This document shows, one piece after another, positions 1-9,328 of a stretch of DNA of 30,050 nt. Source of the DNA: CAZEGV01 sp964511645 (GTDB lineage: Bacteria > Bacteroidota > Bacteroidia > Cytophagales > JAAEPT01); the NCBI GenBank assembly GCA_964511645.1, contig CAZEGV010000033.1:1-30050 (forward strand), given 5' to 3'. The translations under genes and the position numbers were made by a program. Positions within the stretch are counted from its first letter, which is position 1. The number at the start of each line of letters is the position of its first letter. Below the pieces are notes generated by a model. That model was not told the DNA's origin, did not search any database, and was given only the letters and a program-made list of their open reading frames with translations.

Positions 1-375
1 AACTCATTTAATCACGCTATTTAACCGATAAGATCATACTATTATTAACTCACTTTGGGTAAAAATAACGGATATAAAAAGAGAGAATTGACTACAAGGG
101 TTTTGCAACGGTCTTAGCTCTTACACATAAAATCATTTATTGGAACAAGTAAAAATGTAGTTCTGATACAAATATGGATGGCATTAATTACAATTTTAAT
201 CTTAAAATAATTAAAAACAACGGCTAAATACAAATGGTATCTCTCAAATTTAGTTGCCTTTCTAAGAATTAACCTTTTTGTGAAAATAGATTCACAAAAT
301 TGGTTAAACAAACCATTTTTGGACAAAGAAAAACCTCCGAAGATTGATGTACTGGCTAAACTAACTATGACCTAA
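1..375 (+). pseudogene. IS4-type transposase, decayed C-terminal remnant
   Basis: Reading the plus strand in the frame ending at the TAA of 373-375 gives a peptide typical of the C-terminus of IS4-type DDE transposases: LHIKSFIGTSKN, then IQIWMALITILILK, then a stop, then KYKWYLSNLVAFLRINLFVK and a tail containing WLNKPF. The in-frame TAA at 208-210 sits where relatives usually have a Tyr codon (K-Y-L-K), so it is probably a point mutation. Before about position 118 the similarity continues only after a frame change, and the reading frame is littered with stops. The copy is therefore dead, and its 5' part lies outside the window or is gone. It lies on the opposite strand to the polysaccharide operon, just beyond its last gene. 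Family assignment is from remembered sequence patterns; no database search was possible. Confidence 0.68.
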
Positions 376-479
376 GATTTCTAAAGTAGTCGAAATAAAA
401 GGTACGTACATTAAGGACAATTTAAGAGAAAACAAAATACTTTTTCAAAAATAGAACTCTTGGGTATTTGAAGATTTAA

Positions 480-2255
480 TCACCCTACTTTAGAAATCAA
501 CTCTTCATAAGAAAATTCATTCTCTATTTGACCTTGATTTAATTCAATGATTTTATCACAAGGGGATAGGCTAGAGTGTCTATGTGCTATAATTAATACT
601 GTTAGTTCAGATTTATTAAGTGAATGAATTGAATTTGTTATTTCTAATTCTGTGTCTTGGTCTAATGCTGAAGTAGCTTCATCAAAGACTAAAATTTCAG
701 CCCCAAAATAAAGTGCTCTTGCTATCCCTATTCTCTGTCTTTGCCCACCAGATAATTGAGACCCACGTTCTCCTATTCGACTATCTACTCCATTCTCAAG
801 ATTATTAACTAAATCAGTCAGAGATGCTTTTTGTATTACTTCATTTAGTAGGTGAACATTTATATCCTCTTTTTCTAATCCAAATGCGATGTTTTCAGCA
901 AAACTAGCATCTCTTAAGTATACATCTTGTTTTACATAACCTATTTTTTGTTGCCATGATTTTTTATTATTCTCAGTGATTTTTATTCCGTCAATTGTGA
1001 TTTCACCTTCAGTTTCTGTAAGAAACCTAAGTATTAAATTAATTAGTGTTGTTTTACCAGACCCTGACTTACCTATAAAACCTATTTTATCACCTTTTCT
1101 AATTGTTAGGTTTATCTTGTTTAAAATAGGTTCTCCTTTCATGTACGAAAATGATATGTTTTTTAATTCTAAAGATTCCTTAAATTCGATTTTTTCATGT
1201 TTAACAGTGTTTTGTTCTTCTTTTACAATTTTCAACCTCTCTAGGCAAAAGACATTAGCTTTCATACTCATTATAGAACCCATGATCCTATTAATCGTAG
1301 GGATCATCCGATAAGCAGCTATCCCAAACACTCCTAATAGCTGAATAAGACTCTCCTTTGAATCCATAAATTTTAATCCATAAATAACAATAATCATTAA
1401 CGTCATAATAATAACAACTTCAATCAGCTTAGGCGGAATATAAGTCAATACAGAGTTGGTAACCGATAGTTCAGCTGACCTCTTTACTTTAGAATTAAAT
1501 TTACTTACAAACTTCTTTTCAGTACCTGAAATAATAGCTTCGGTGTGTCCGAAAATCACATCAAAAACAGGTCGTCCCATTTGAGGGCTTAAATCATTTA
1601 TTTCTTGCCCAATCTTAGAAATTTTTCTTTTTATGAGATTATAAAAAATAATAAAGGTCGGGAAAATTACGACTGCGATAATAATCACTATATTAAAATT
1701 ATAAAAAAACAAAGTGGTAATAATAACGAGAAGAATAGTAAGTTCATTTAACAAAGTAAGGAAAGGGAATATATAACCTTTTGCAAACATTTTAGGTATA
1801 CTAATAATGTTATTCAGTAAATCATTTGAGTTATGAGAAGATATATATAGATGTCCTTTTTTTAACACTGTATCTAATACCTTTTTAGCAAGATATTTGT
1901 GAATTTCAAAAGAAAATATCCCTATTCTCTTACTTATAACAATGCTTACTATGTTTTTTGTAATTACAATAAACAATAATAGTGAGGCTATGAAAATTAT
2001 AAATAAGTCAAGTGATGAAAAATTAAATAAGGAATAAACTTGAGAAATAATTGGGTGTACATTTAAAATGTCATCAGACAAAAGAACAATAAAAACAGGT
2101 AACAGTGCTGCAAGCCCCAGTAGATCCAAAAAAGAATTAATGACAATTAATAAATAAACCCAAATAACTTGTTTTTTTAATGATATAGGTAAAATTTCAT
2201 TTAATTCTTGTAAAATTCTAAAAATATTATTGTTGTTTTTTAATTTAAATATCAT
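480..2255 (-). CDS. ABC transporter, fused permease/ATPase (PglK/MsbA-like glycan flippase)
   Basis: A 591-residue half-transporter with an N-terminal transmembrane domain (about residues 25-320, six hydrophobic segments) and a C-terminal nucleotide-binding domain (about 355-591). The NBD has Walker A GKSGSGKTT near residue 399, a Q-loop (YVKQDVYLRD), the signature LSGGQRQR near 502, Walker B ILVFDEATSALD near 522 and an H-loop IAHRHSSL near 557, so it should be catalytically competent as a homodimer. Size and position at the end of a sugar-biosynthesis/glycosyltransferase run fit PglK-type flippases, which move lipid-linked oligosaccharides across the inner membrane. It lies 9 bp after the glycosyltransferase gene and is the last gene of the operon. 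No hairpin terminator is visible between it and the transposase remnant. A lipid or peptide exporter of the same fold cannot be excluded from sequence alone. Confidence 0.85.
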   Translation of the reverse strand: MIFKLKNNNNIFRILQELNEILPISLKKQVIWVYLLIVINSFLDLLGLAALLPVFIVLLSDDILNVHPIISQVYSLFNFSSLDLFIIFIASLLLFIVITKNIVSIVISKRIGIFSFEIHKYLAKKVLDTVLKKGHLYISSHNSNDLLNNIISIPKMFAKGYIFPFLTLLNELTILLVIITTLFFYNFNIVIIIAVVIFPTFIIFYNLIKRKISKIGQEINDLSPQMGRPVFDVIFGHTEAIISGTEKKFVSKFNSKVKRSAELSVTNSVLTYIPPKLIEVVIIMTLMIIVIYGLKFMDSKESLIQLLGVFGIAAYRMIPTINRIMGSIMSMKANVFCLERLKIVKEEQNTVKHEKIEFKESLELKNISFSYMKGEPILNKINLTIRKGDKIGFIGKSGSGKTTLINLILRFLTETEGEITIDGIKITENNKKSWQQKIGYVKQDVYLRDASFAENIAFGLEKEDINVHLLNEVIQKASLTDLVNNLENGVDSRIGERGSQLSGGQRQRIGIARALYFGAEILVFDEATSALDQDTELEITNSIHSLNKSELTVLIIAHRHSSLSPCDKIIELNQGQIENEFSYEELISKVG

Positions 2256-2264
2256 AGTTGTTTT

Positions 2265-3515
2265 TTATGCTCTTAATGATGTATAAAGATTTAACCAGTC
2301 TTGTGAAATTCTTTCTGAGTGAAATTCATTATCTATAAGATTTTGGTTTTTTTTTCTATTTCTATTTTTTTTCTCAATGAGATATTTTTGTTCTATAGAA
2401 AATGTGATTTTTTTAAGATCGCTAATCTTTTCTACCTCCTGATAATTAATCCCGATTCTTCTTAATTTCCCATAAGGGAGCCAACATCCTGTAATTAATT
2501 CACTTCCCGCATAAAGTCCTTCCGTAACAGAAGCACTCATTGCATCACTTACAGGAATATAAATAAAATAATCCGTGGATATTCTTAATAATGATAGCTC
2601 TTCTAAAGTTAGAAAATCAACAATAAATTTAATTCTCAATTTAGAATTAATAAATTTAGAAAGTATTTCTTCTCTATATATTTTTGTGTGTTTGTTTCCG
2701 TAAGTAAATGGTAGGAGAAAGACCATATTCTCAAGTGATTTTTTATCCAATTCTAAAAACTGATCTAATATCAATATATGGTTATCATTTCGATTAGCAT
2801 TATGCCCCACAGTTATTATAGTATCTCTTTCATTAATCAAAAATTTATTTTTGAAATGATTAATACTTGAAGTATCATTAATGTTTTTCTTTATACAATT
2901 TATCAATGTCTTTTCAGCAGGGAAATACATGATTCTAATTTTATTTTGAAACTGTCTTCCATATTTGACATTAAAAAATTCTACCATCTCACGATTTTGT
3001 AATGTTATAACATCAGCCCTAATAAGAGCATTTAGCACAACTTTCTGGTGATATAAATCATTAAATCTAAGTAAGTCAGACCCCCAATAAGTCAATATCA
3101 CTTTAACTTCTTTAGGTACACGATGAATATGTTTTAAATTAGACGGAATGATTGAATGAAAATGAACTATTTGAACCCCTTCATTCTTTAAGAATTTCGT
3201 AAATGATTTATCTTTTATTCTAAATTTTAAATAGCTAATAAATGAGTTATTTCCAAGAAGTCTTTCCCAAAATGCATCCTTCCAAAAAGAATACTTAAAA
3301 ACTATTTTAAATCCATAAAAGAAACTTCGTCTAATAATTAATTTTAAGTTGACCTTTGAGATACCCTCAATATTAAGAGTGTCTGTTTCACCAAAATAAT
3401 CATAGCTATCTACATAAAAACTAAAAGAGTCACTTAACCTTAATACCTCTCTATAAATCCGTTCTATAAAGTTAGATTGGTTAAGTCCTAATGATAATAT
3501 CTTTACCTTATTCAT
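2265..3515 (-). CDS. glycosyltransferase, GT-B type (WecF/GT4-like)
   Basis: A 416-residue protein without a signal peptide or clear membrane helices. The N-terminal half has HFHSIIPSN near residue 118 and TYWGSDLLRF near 143-152; the C-terminal half has VGHNANRNDNH near 235 followed by FLLPFTYGN and later SVTEGLYAG. The pairing of a YWGSD-type motif with a G-N-x-N/S-x-x-N-H-type motif resembles WecF (4-acetamido-4,6-dideoxy-galactose transferase, GT56) and some GT4 enzymes, so a nucleotide-sugar-dependent, membrane-associated transferase is likely. The start codon follows the stop of the nucleotidyltransferase gene by one base, and the flippase gene follows 9 bp later, so it is probably translated from one message with them. 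Its donor could be the sugar made by the preceding dehydratase/aminotransferase pair, but that is inference from context only. Confidence 0.72.
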   Translation of the reverse strand: MNKVKILSLGLNQSNFIERIYREVLRLSDSFSFYVDSYDYFGETDTLNIEGISKVNLKLIIRRSFFYGFKIVFKYSFWKDAFWERLLGNNSFISYLKFRIKDKSFTKFLKNEGVQIVHFHSIIPSNLKHIHRVPKEVKVILTYWGSDLLRFNDLYHQKVVLNALIRADVITLQNREMVEFFNVKYGRQFQNKIRIMYFPAEKTLINCIKKNINDTSSINHFKNKFLINERDTIITVGHNANRNDNHILILDQFLELDKKSLENMVFLLPFTYGNKHTKIYREEILSKFINSKLRIKFIVDFLTLEELSLLRISTDYFIYIPVSDAMSASVTEGLYAGSELITGCWLPYGKLRRIGINYQEVEKISDLKKITFSIEQKYLIEKKNRNRKKNQNLIDNEFHSERISQDWLNLYTSLRA

Positions 3516-3516
3516 T

Positions 3517-4590
3517 TTATTCTATAAAGGGTTTATAGCCTAGCTTTTTTACCGTCTCATTATACTGTTTCCACTCACCTATATCTGACCACGATTTTTC
3601 GCTCACAGGAAACACTCCTACCTTGCCACCATTTTCTTTAATTGTCTCCATTAAATGAGTGATGTGAAAAAATGTGTCTTTTGGTATTAATTCTAACAAG
3701 TGGGGCTCTAACACGTATAACCCTGCATTAACCTGATAAGTCATATTAGGTTTTTCCTTAAGTTTTTTAAGAAGTCCATTTTCTCCCACCTCAAGTATAC
3801 CATAGGGTATATTATAATCCTTTAGTGCAGAGACAAGTGTCAAATCATAAGCATTAGATTTATGAAATTCATAAATATCTGAATAATCCTGATCAATTAA
3901 TATGTCACAATTACTTACAAAGAACGTAGTTTTAATCTTATCTTTTATCAAATGTAAACTACCTGCTGTCCCCAAAGGTTTGTCTTCAATAAAAAAATCA
4001 ATAGCATACTCCTTATCTGAAAGTGAGTTAAAATAATCTTTAATCATATCTGCCTTATAATTAACAGACATATAAAAGTCAGAGCAACCAACATTTTGAA
4101 AATTATCTATTATTAGCTCTGAAATAGTCTTTTCTCCTATAGGAATCAATGGTTTCGGTATAATATTAGTAATAGGTTTTAACCTAGTACCTTTTCCTCC
4201 TGCCATAATAACAACCGGACAATCAATTTTTTTATGCGGTTGATTCACCTTTTCATCGATAATGTCTTTCCAAAAAATTACATTTTCAATTTCTTTTTTA
4301 TCATTTACTATAGGTATAAATTCCATACGGAATTGAATCATCTGTTTTTTAATCTCCTCCAATGAATCAGAAGGAGAAGCTATTTTGATGTTTTTTCTAA
4401 GTGCGTGATTAATTGTCACGTCTAATGTTTGGTGCTTTATTAAATACCGCTGAACATCACCAATACTCAATATACTAACAAACAATCTATTTTCTCCTGT
4501 AACAATAAGTAATTTACCGTCATTATCATCCATCAATCTAATGGCATCTATCAACTTTTTATCAATCGAGATAATAATATTTTTCATCAT
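3517..4590 (-). CDS. CBS-domain sugar-phosphate nucleotidyltransferase (PtmE-like)
   Basis: 357 residues: an N-terminal tandem CBS region (about 1-115) followed by a complete NTP-transferase domain (about 125-350). The transferase shows the signature MAGGKGTRLKPITN with KPLIPIG (about 128-150), a metal-binding SNCDILID (Asp near 228), and a C-terminal SWSDIGEWKQY. This two-part architecture is that of PtmE, which in Campylobacter makes GDP-glucosamine as the activated precursor for legionaminic acid. Here it directly follows LegB- and LegC-like genes, overlapping legC by the four bases ATGA, which supports the same pathway. CBS domains usually bind adenosyl nucleotides, so activity may respond to energy state. 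It starts with two Met codons; either could be used. The actual nucleotide and sugar specificity (GDP/GlcN-1-P or another pair) cannot be read from the motifs. Confidence 0.82.
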   Translation of the reverse strand: MMKNIIISIDKKLIDAIRLMDDNDGKLLIVTGENRLFVSILSIGDVQRYLIKHQTLDVTINHALRKNIKIASPSDSLEEIKKQMIQFRMEFIPIVNDKKEIENVIFWKDIIDEKVNQPHKKIDCPVVIMAGGKGTRLKPITNIIPKPLIPIGEKTISELIIDNFQNVGCSDFYMSVNYKADMIKDYFNSLSDKEYAIDFFIEDKPLGTAGSLHLIKDKIKTTFFVSNCDILIDQDYSDIYEFHKSNAYDLTLVSALKDYNIPYGILEVGENGLLKKLKEKPNMTYQVNAGLYVLEPHLLELIPKDTFFHITHLMETIKENGGKVGVFPVSEKSWSDIGEWKQYNETVKKLGYKPFIE

Positions 4591-5735
4591 AATATTACGC
4601 TACTTGGTAAGTTTACAATTCTATCTTCTAGCCATTGTGCATTTATCTGATTGTCTTTATAACAGTCATCAAACATCGGCATCTTATATAATAAAGTCCA
4701 AATTGGACGGCACATAATACCCTTTTTATTCAAATTTATCAAAATTTCATCTCTCTCTTCTCTATCCTTTAAGCATAGTGCGTTTAACCAATAATTGGAT
4801 GTTGAATCTATTGGTTCATTTATGAAATTTAAATCATTTTCTTTTCCAAACTGGATATACTTATTTGCCAAACTTCGTTTATTTTTTACAAATTTATCGA
4901 GTTGCTCTAACTGTGCGCAAGCTAATGCTGCATTAAGATTAGGCATGCGATAGTTATATCCTATTTCGTCATGTGTATATTCGTAAGAATGCGGTACTTT
5001 GGCTGTAGTTGTCAGGTGTTTTGCTCTTTTAGCTAATTGATCATCATTTGTAATAATTACACCACCACCACCATTTGTAAGTGTTTTGTTACCATTAAAA
5101 CTAATCGCACCAGCAATACCAAACGTTCCTGTATGCTTTCCTTTATAATAACTTCCTAATGATTCTGCGGCATCTTCTACAACTGCTATATGGTGTTTTT
5201 TACACAAAAAAATTAAATCTTCTATTTCTGTCGGATGTCCAAAAGTATGCATAGGTACAACTGCTTTTATAGTTTTCCCTGTTAGTTTATTAATACATTT
5301 GTTATCAACTTGCTTTGTATGTGTTTCTAAAAATAACTTAACAGCTATAACAGATAAGCCCAAAGTATTTTTATCTACATCTAAAAAAATGGGGTTAGCA
5401 CCACAATACGAAATTGCATTTGCTGTAGCAATAAAACTAAGTGCTTGTGTAATAACTTCATCTTCTCGCTGAACCCCTGCCAATAATAATGAAATATGTA
5501 AAGCAGATGTACCACTACTTGTTGCTATCGCATATTTTGAACCTGTAATATCACAAATCATTGCTTCAAAACGATTGACATACTCTCCCACTGAAGATAC
5601 AAAAGTAGAATCAATCGCATCCATTACGTATTTTTTTTCATTACCCACAAATCGTGGCTCATGTAAAGGAATAAACGCTTTTGGTTCATTAAATTCTAAA
5701 CGAATAAATTTGATTAACTTCTCGTATTTACCCAT
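4587..5735 (-). CDS. legC: PLP-dependent sugar aminotransferase, LegC-type (DegT/DnrJ/EryC1 family)
   Basis: 382 residues of a fold-type I aminotransferase that installs an amino group at C4 of a 4-keto-6-deoxy sugar nucleotide. Visible landmarks: FVSSVGEYVNRFE near the N-terminus, SSGTSALHISLLLAGV (cofactor phosphate binding), VVEDAAESLGSYYKGK (Asp that contacts the pyridine ring), and FNGNKTLTNGGGG, whose Lys near residue 217 should form the Schiff base. The N-terminal pattern with EPRFVGNE and WVSS/FVSSVG-type text is closest to LegC-family enzymes as I remember them. The gene is coupled on both sides: TAATG with the dehydratase gene upstream and ATGA with the nucleotidyltransferase downstream. 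That arrangement argues that the three act in one pathway. The LegC subfamily label is likely but not proven. Confidence 0.83.
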   Translation of the reverse strand: MGKYEKLIKFIRLEFNEPKAFIPLHEPRFVGNEKKYVMDAIDSTFVSSVGEYVNRFEAMICDITGSKYAIATSSGTSALHISLLLAGVQREDEVITQALSFIATANAISYCGANPIFLDVDKNTLGLSVIAVKLFLETHTKQVDNKCINKLTGKTIKAVVPMHTFGHPTEIEDLIFLCKKHHIAVVEDAAESLGSYYKGKHTGTFGIAGAISFNGNKTLTNGGGGVIITNDDQLAKRAKHLTTTAKVPHSYEYTHDEIGYNYRMPNLNAALACAQLEQLDKFVKNKRSLANKYIQFGKENDLNFINEPIDSTSNYWLNALCLKDREERDEILINLNKKGIMCRPIWTLLYKMPMFDDCYKDNQINAQWLEDRIVNLPSSVIL

Positions 5736-6916
5736 TACATCTTACCGTCTAGGTACTTTCCTGTTTCCTTGTGCCCAAAATCAGGAATCATCTTATGAAA
5801 TAATACTACTAAATCTTCTTTAGACCATTTTAATGATGATTTTAAATTTTTGATTTTATCAGAAAATTCATTCAGTTTTTTTTCATCAAATGATGGTTCA
5901 TTTTTGATTACCCCTAAATTCATAAACCGATCCATATCTAAAGTTTCATTATTCGTAAAAAATTCTTCAAAATCTTTCTCCCCTGTCGTATCGCTAGTCA
6001 CAAATAAACACGGCCACTTTCCTTTTTTAGGAAGTGTATGAACCAACTCTCTTGCTTCATCTTCTGACCCACAAAGATATGGTTCGTATCCTCTATCTTT
6101 TAAATACCTTTCTGCGATATCCGAAAAAGTAATTAAATGTAAATTCTCACTTAATTTAGGGAAAAATATATCTCTATTTTCACCAAAAACACAAGACATT
6201 AAGCACAGTTCACCTGACTCTTGAGGGGTAACAAAGTATCTTTTTATATCACTTGGTGCTACTATTGGTTGTTTTTTCTGAATTCTTTGATTAAACCCAT
6301 GCAGTAAAGAGCCATCAGAAAAAGCTACATTAGCAAAACGAGCTGTAGAAATTTTGATTTGTTCACTTTTACGCATCAAAAACATTTCCATAATTTTTTT
6401 TGATGCACCCATCATATTCACAGGATTAGCAGCCTTATCTGTAGAAACACAAAAATATTTCTTTACCCCTTTATCAATAGATTGCTGTATCGTTTTATCT
6501 GTATTAAAAACATTAACATCAATCATTCGCATCAATGTAAATGGATCTTTTTCACTACGAACATGCTTCAATGCGGACAGATTAAGCACATAGTCATACT
6601 TACCGTCCGCTGCAATAAACGCATCATACTCAATTGAACCAATATCTAATGCAAAAGTTTTAAAATCTCCATCAATATAACCGAAAGAACTACGGATATC
6701 TCTTACTAGTTCAACCAAGTTATTTTCAGAAATATCTACAACATGGAGTTTTTTAGGATTTCGTTTAAACACTTCTTTAACAACTGCCTGCCCAATAGAG
6801 CCCGCACCTCCAATTACTAAGAATTTAGATAAAGAAACAATTTTTAGCAACTCTTTACTATGAGTTTTAAGGTCTTCAGTAAAAAGTTTGTTTTTCCTAC
6901 CAATTAATTTAAGCAT
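5735..6916 (-). CDS. legB: nucleotide-sugar 4,6-dehydratase, FlaA1/CapD family (LegB-type role)
   Basis: 393-residue soluble short-form member of the polysaccharide biosynthesis SDR family. A Rossmann nucleotide-binding motif GGAGSIGQ lies near residues 36-43. The active-site segment STDKAANPVNMMGASK near 158-173 has the TDKA replacement of the usual SDR Tyr and keeps the Lys of the catalytic triad; RFANVAFSDGSLLHGF follows. Such enzymes convert UDP-HexNAc (or GDP-HexNAc) to the 4-keto-6-deoxy form. Unlike PglF or WbpM it has no N-terminal transmembrane domain. There is an extra C-terminal part of about 100 residues. Being translationally coupled (TAATG) to a LegC-type aminotransferase and followed by a PtmE-like enzyme suggests the bacillosamine/legionaminic branch rather than the PseB branch. 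Thirty bases separate it from the preceding tyrosine kinase gene. Confidence 0.82.
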   Translation of the reverse strand: MLKLIGRKNKLFTEDLKTHSKELLKIVSLSKFLVIGGAGSIGQAVVKEVFKRNPKKLHVVDISENNLVELVRDIRSSFGYIDGDFKTFALDIGSIEYDAFIAADGKYDYVLNLSALKHVRSEKDPFTLMRMIDVNVFNTDKTIQQSIDKGVKKYFCVSTDKAANPVNMMGASKKIMEMFLMRKSEQIKISTARFANVAFSDGSLLHGFNQRIQKKQPIVAPSDIKRYFVTPQESGELCLMSCVFGENRDIFFPKLSENLHLITFSDIAERYLKDRGYEPYLCGSEDEARELVHTLPKKGKWPCLFVTSDTTGEKDFEEFFTNNETLDMDRFMNLGVIKNEPSFDEKKLNEFSDKIKNLKSSLKWSKEDLVVLFHKMIPDFGHKETGKYLDGKM

Positions 6917-6946
6917 CTATATATTATGATTTTTTTATGAGAAAAA

Positions 6947-9328
6947 TTATGAATTGATAGTTTTTTTAATTCTACTCAAAAATCCTATCTTTTTTTCAGG
7001 TTCTTCTCCATAGCTATAATAGCCATAGCCATCTTGATTATCTTCTATATCGTTAACTAAAAAGGTATAATTATTTCCCCTCATTTTTTTCTTAACACCT
7101 TCTATTATACTCTTAAGAGTATAATTATATCTTGACACATATAATGTATAATCAGCCAACTGATTAATAGTAAAGTAGTCACTTACCAAATTTATTGGAG
7201 GAGTATCAATTATAATAGTATCAAATTCATCTCTTAAATACTTAATCAATAAGTGGTATTTATCAGATGAGAGCAACTCCACAGGGTTATCTGGTATTGG
7301 TCCAGAGGGTACAATAAAAAGATTGTTAGTCTCTTTTGACTTAAAAAGAATATCTGAAGGACTTATTGAGTTTACTAAATAATTTGTAATCCCTATAGAT
7401 GATTCTAATTTAAATAGTTTTGATAATGTTGGTTTTCTCAAATCGCACCCCAACACTACTGTTTTTTTACCACTCATTGCATAAGAAGTAGCTAAATTTT
7501 TAGAAATAACTGTTTTTCCTTCTCCACTTATACTAGATGTGACAACAATGATTTTTGATTTCGAATCCACTGAAAGTTTTTCTTGTAGTTTGACCCTTAA
7601 AAGACGAATACTCTCAAAAAAAGGACTTCTAAACATTTCTTCTCTTTCTATGTACTTAGGGACATACAGTACTCGGTTTTCAGCTATTTCTAGAAGCTTA
7701 TGCAAACCACTTAGGTTAGTTAATTTTTCGTGATAAAAAAGTTTAAAGTACATAAATACACAAAAAAAGATTACAGCACCTACTAAGTATTTTACCTTGA
7801 CCCCCTTTATATCTGGTCCAACAACTACAATTTCGTCTAAAAAAGCATAATTTAAAATTTTATTATCAGGAGTGTTCAATGACTTTGACAATACAGCTTC
7901 AACTCTCTTAATTAACAGTTGCTCATACATCGTTTCAACAATTCCTAAATCTCTTTGTAAAGCCACTAATTTCCTTTCATTTTTAGGTACTTTACTTAAT
8001 GTTGCTACATCCCCTTTAATTTGATTTTTTAACGAACTGATTTTTTTATTCGTTATATCAATTAACGAACCTAATAACCCTACAATACTTTTTTTAACAT
8101 TTTGAATTTTTAAATCTAAAATTTGAATACTTGGATTATCTTTATTTGTTACATAATCTAAAACAGCTTTCTCTTGATACAAATTCAGTAATTCTGTTAC
8201 TTTAGATGTCAAATTACCATCTTCAATCCCCACAACACTTGGACTCATCATATTGTCAGCATTTTTGTTTTTATTTACATACTCTTGTAAATATTTATAA
8301 TAATTCAAACTAAAATTAGCACGAGTAATAAGTGTTTTGTATTCATTAATTCGGGTCACAGACAACTGTGAAACACTATGTAAGTCGGCATAACCTACAT
8401 CTTTTTTATAGCTCAACAAGCTGTCTTCTCTATTTTTTAATCGAGAAGACAAATACCTTAGTTGATTATCAATAAAATTGATTGATTTATCAATTTTATC
8501 ATCCTTTTCTTTTACATCTAACTCTAAATAACTATCACATAATGCATTTAAAAAATCTTTTGATTTATGTTTATTTTTCGATACAAGACTAATTGTTAAT
8601 ATTGAAGATTCTCCTCCATCCAAACTTCTAACCCTTAATGCCTTTTTATAGTATTTCACCAAGTATCTGTGTGAAAAAAAATTGAATTGATATTTGTTAT
8701 TTCTCAATAATTTATTTTTTTCTTTCATTTTAAAAGTAAACTCACACGAATCAATTCTAACTATCCCCCCATCTATTACTTCTACAGAATCTCTTACTAA
8801 GAGAGGTTTTTTATCTGTAAAACGATACTTTTTGTCTAAAAAAACTACCGTTCCCGAATATGATATAAGAAATTTTCCTTTTGTTGTCGGCTTAACATTA
8901 AACACCACACCAGATGGGATATACATAGTTGTATCTGGTGTGATTTCATACAAGCTAGTATGATAAGCGTCATTAACTTTAAAAGAACCCAACACTTTGT
9001 AATCGATAAATAAATTTATCTTATCTAAAGTATACCCAATAACTTCGGTAGATTTTAGATATTGAATTTCATTTTTTAAATTACGATATCCTGAACGTAA
9101 AGCATAATTATCAACTATTGATTCAATATGATTTCTATTTTTACTATCTCGCACCATTATCTCAATACTAGACTGATAATCAGTTGATTGATATCTCAAG
9201 TATATGTAAGATCCTACGTAAGATCCCCCTAATAAAATTGCTAAAATCCACCAATACTTTAATCCTTTTAAAAGGTAAAATTTTATATCTATTGTACCAC
9301 TATATGATGATTTCTGCTCCTCTTCCAT
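6947..9328 (-). CDS. Wzc-like polysaccharide co-polymerase with C-terminal tyrosine autokinase
   Basis: 793 residues. Topology: an N-terminal Wzz domain with a first membrane helix at about 28-48, a long periplasmic region rich in predicted coiled coil (about 50-505), a second helix near 510-530, and a cytoplasmic BY-kinase (about 560-770). The kinase has Walker A TSSISGEGKT near 600, an A' motif VVLGCDLRKP in which the first Asp of the usual DxDxR is Gly (a variant I associate with Bacteroidota homologues), Walker B IIIDTPP near 706, and a C-terminal tyrosine cluster DGYGYYSYGEE near 768 for autophosphorylation. It controls chain length and export of capsule or exopolysaccharide together with the Wza-like partner. 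The start codon overlaps the exporter's stop as TAATG. Cyclic phosphorylation of the Tyr cluster by intermolecular transfer is known for the family. Confidence 0.93.
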   Translation of the reverse strand: MEEEQKSSYSGTIDIKFYLLKGLKYWWILAILLGGSYVGSYIYLRYQSTDYQSSIEIMVRDSKNRNHIESIVDNYALRSGYRNLKNEIQYLKSTEVIGYTLDKINLFIDYKVLGSFKVNDAYHTSLYEITPDTTMYIPSGVVFNVKPTTKGKFLISYSGTVVFLDKKYRFTDKKPLLVRDSVEVIDGGIVRIDSCEFTFKMKEKNKLLRNNKYQFNFFSHRYLVKYYKKALRVRSLDGGESSILTISLVSKNKHKSKDFLNALCDSYLELDVKEKDDKIDKSINFIDNQLRYLSSRLKNREDSLLSYKKDVGYADLHSVSQLSVTRINEYKTLITRANFSLNYYKYLQEYVNKNKNADNMMSPSVVGIEDGNLTSKVTELLNLYQEKAVLDYVTNKDNPSIQILDLKIQNVKKSIVGLLGSLIDITNKKISSLKNQIKGDVATLSKVPKNERKLVALQRDLGIVETMYEQLLIKRVEAVLSKSLNTPDNKILNYAFLDEIVVVGPDIKGVKVKYLVGAVIFFCVFMYFKLFYHEKLTNLSGLHKLLEIAENRVLYVPKYIEREEMFRSPFFESIRLLRVKLQEKLSVDSKSKIIVVTSSISGEGKTVISKNLATSYAMSGKKTVVLGCDLRKPTLSKLFKLESSIGITNYLVNSISPSDILFKSKETNNLFIVPSGPIPDNPVELLSSDKYHLLIKYLRDEFDTIIIDTPPINLVSDYFTINQLADYTLYVSRYNYTLKSIIEGVKKKMRGNNYTFLVNDIEDNQDGYGYYSYGEEPEKKIGFLSRIKKTINS

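Noticed and set aside
114..326. Open frame of 70 codons on the minus strand
   Set aside because: It is antisense to the transposase remnant, whose plus-strand peptide has recognisable family text; the minus frame has none.
374..455. Short plus-strand frame SKVVEIKGTYIKDN after the transposase remnant
   Set aside because: Only about 27 codons between stops, no start, no recognisable similarity; could be chance.
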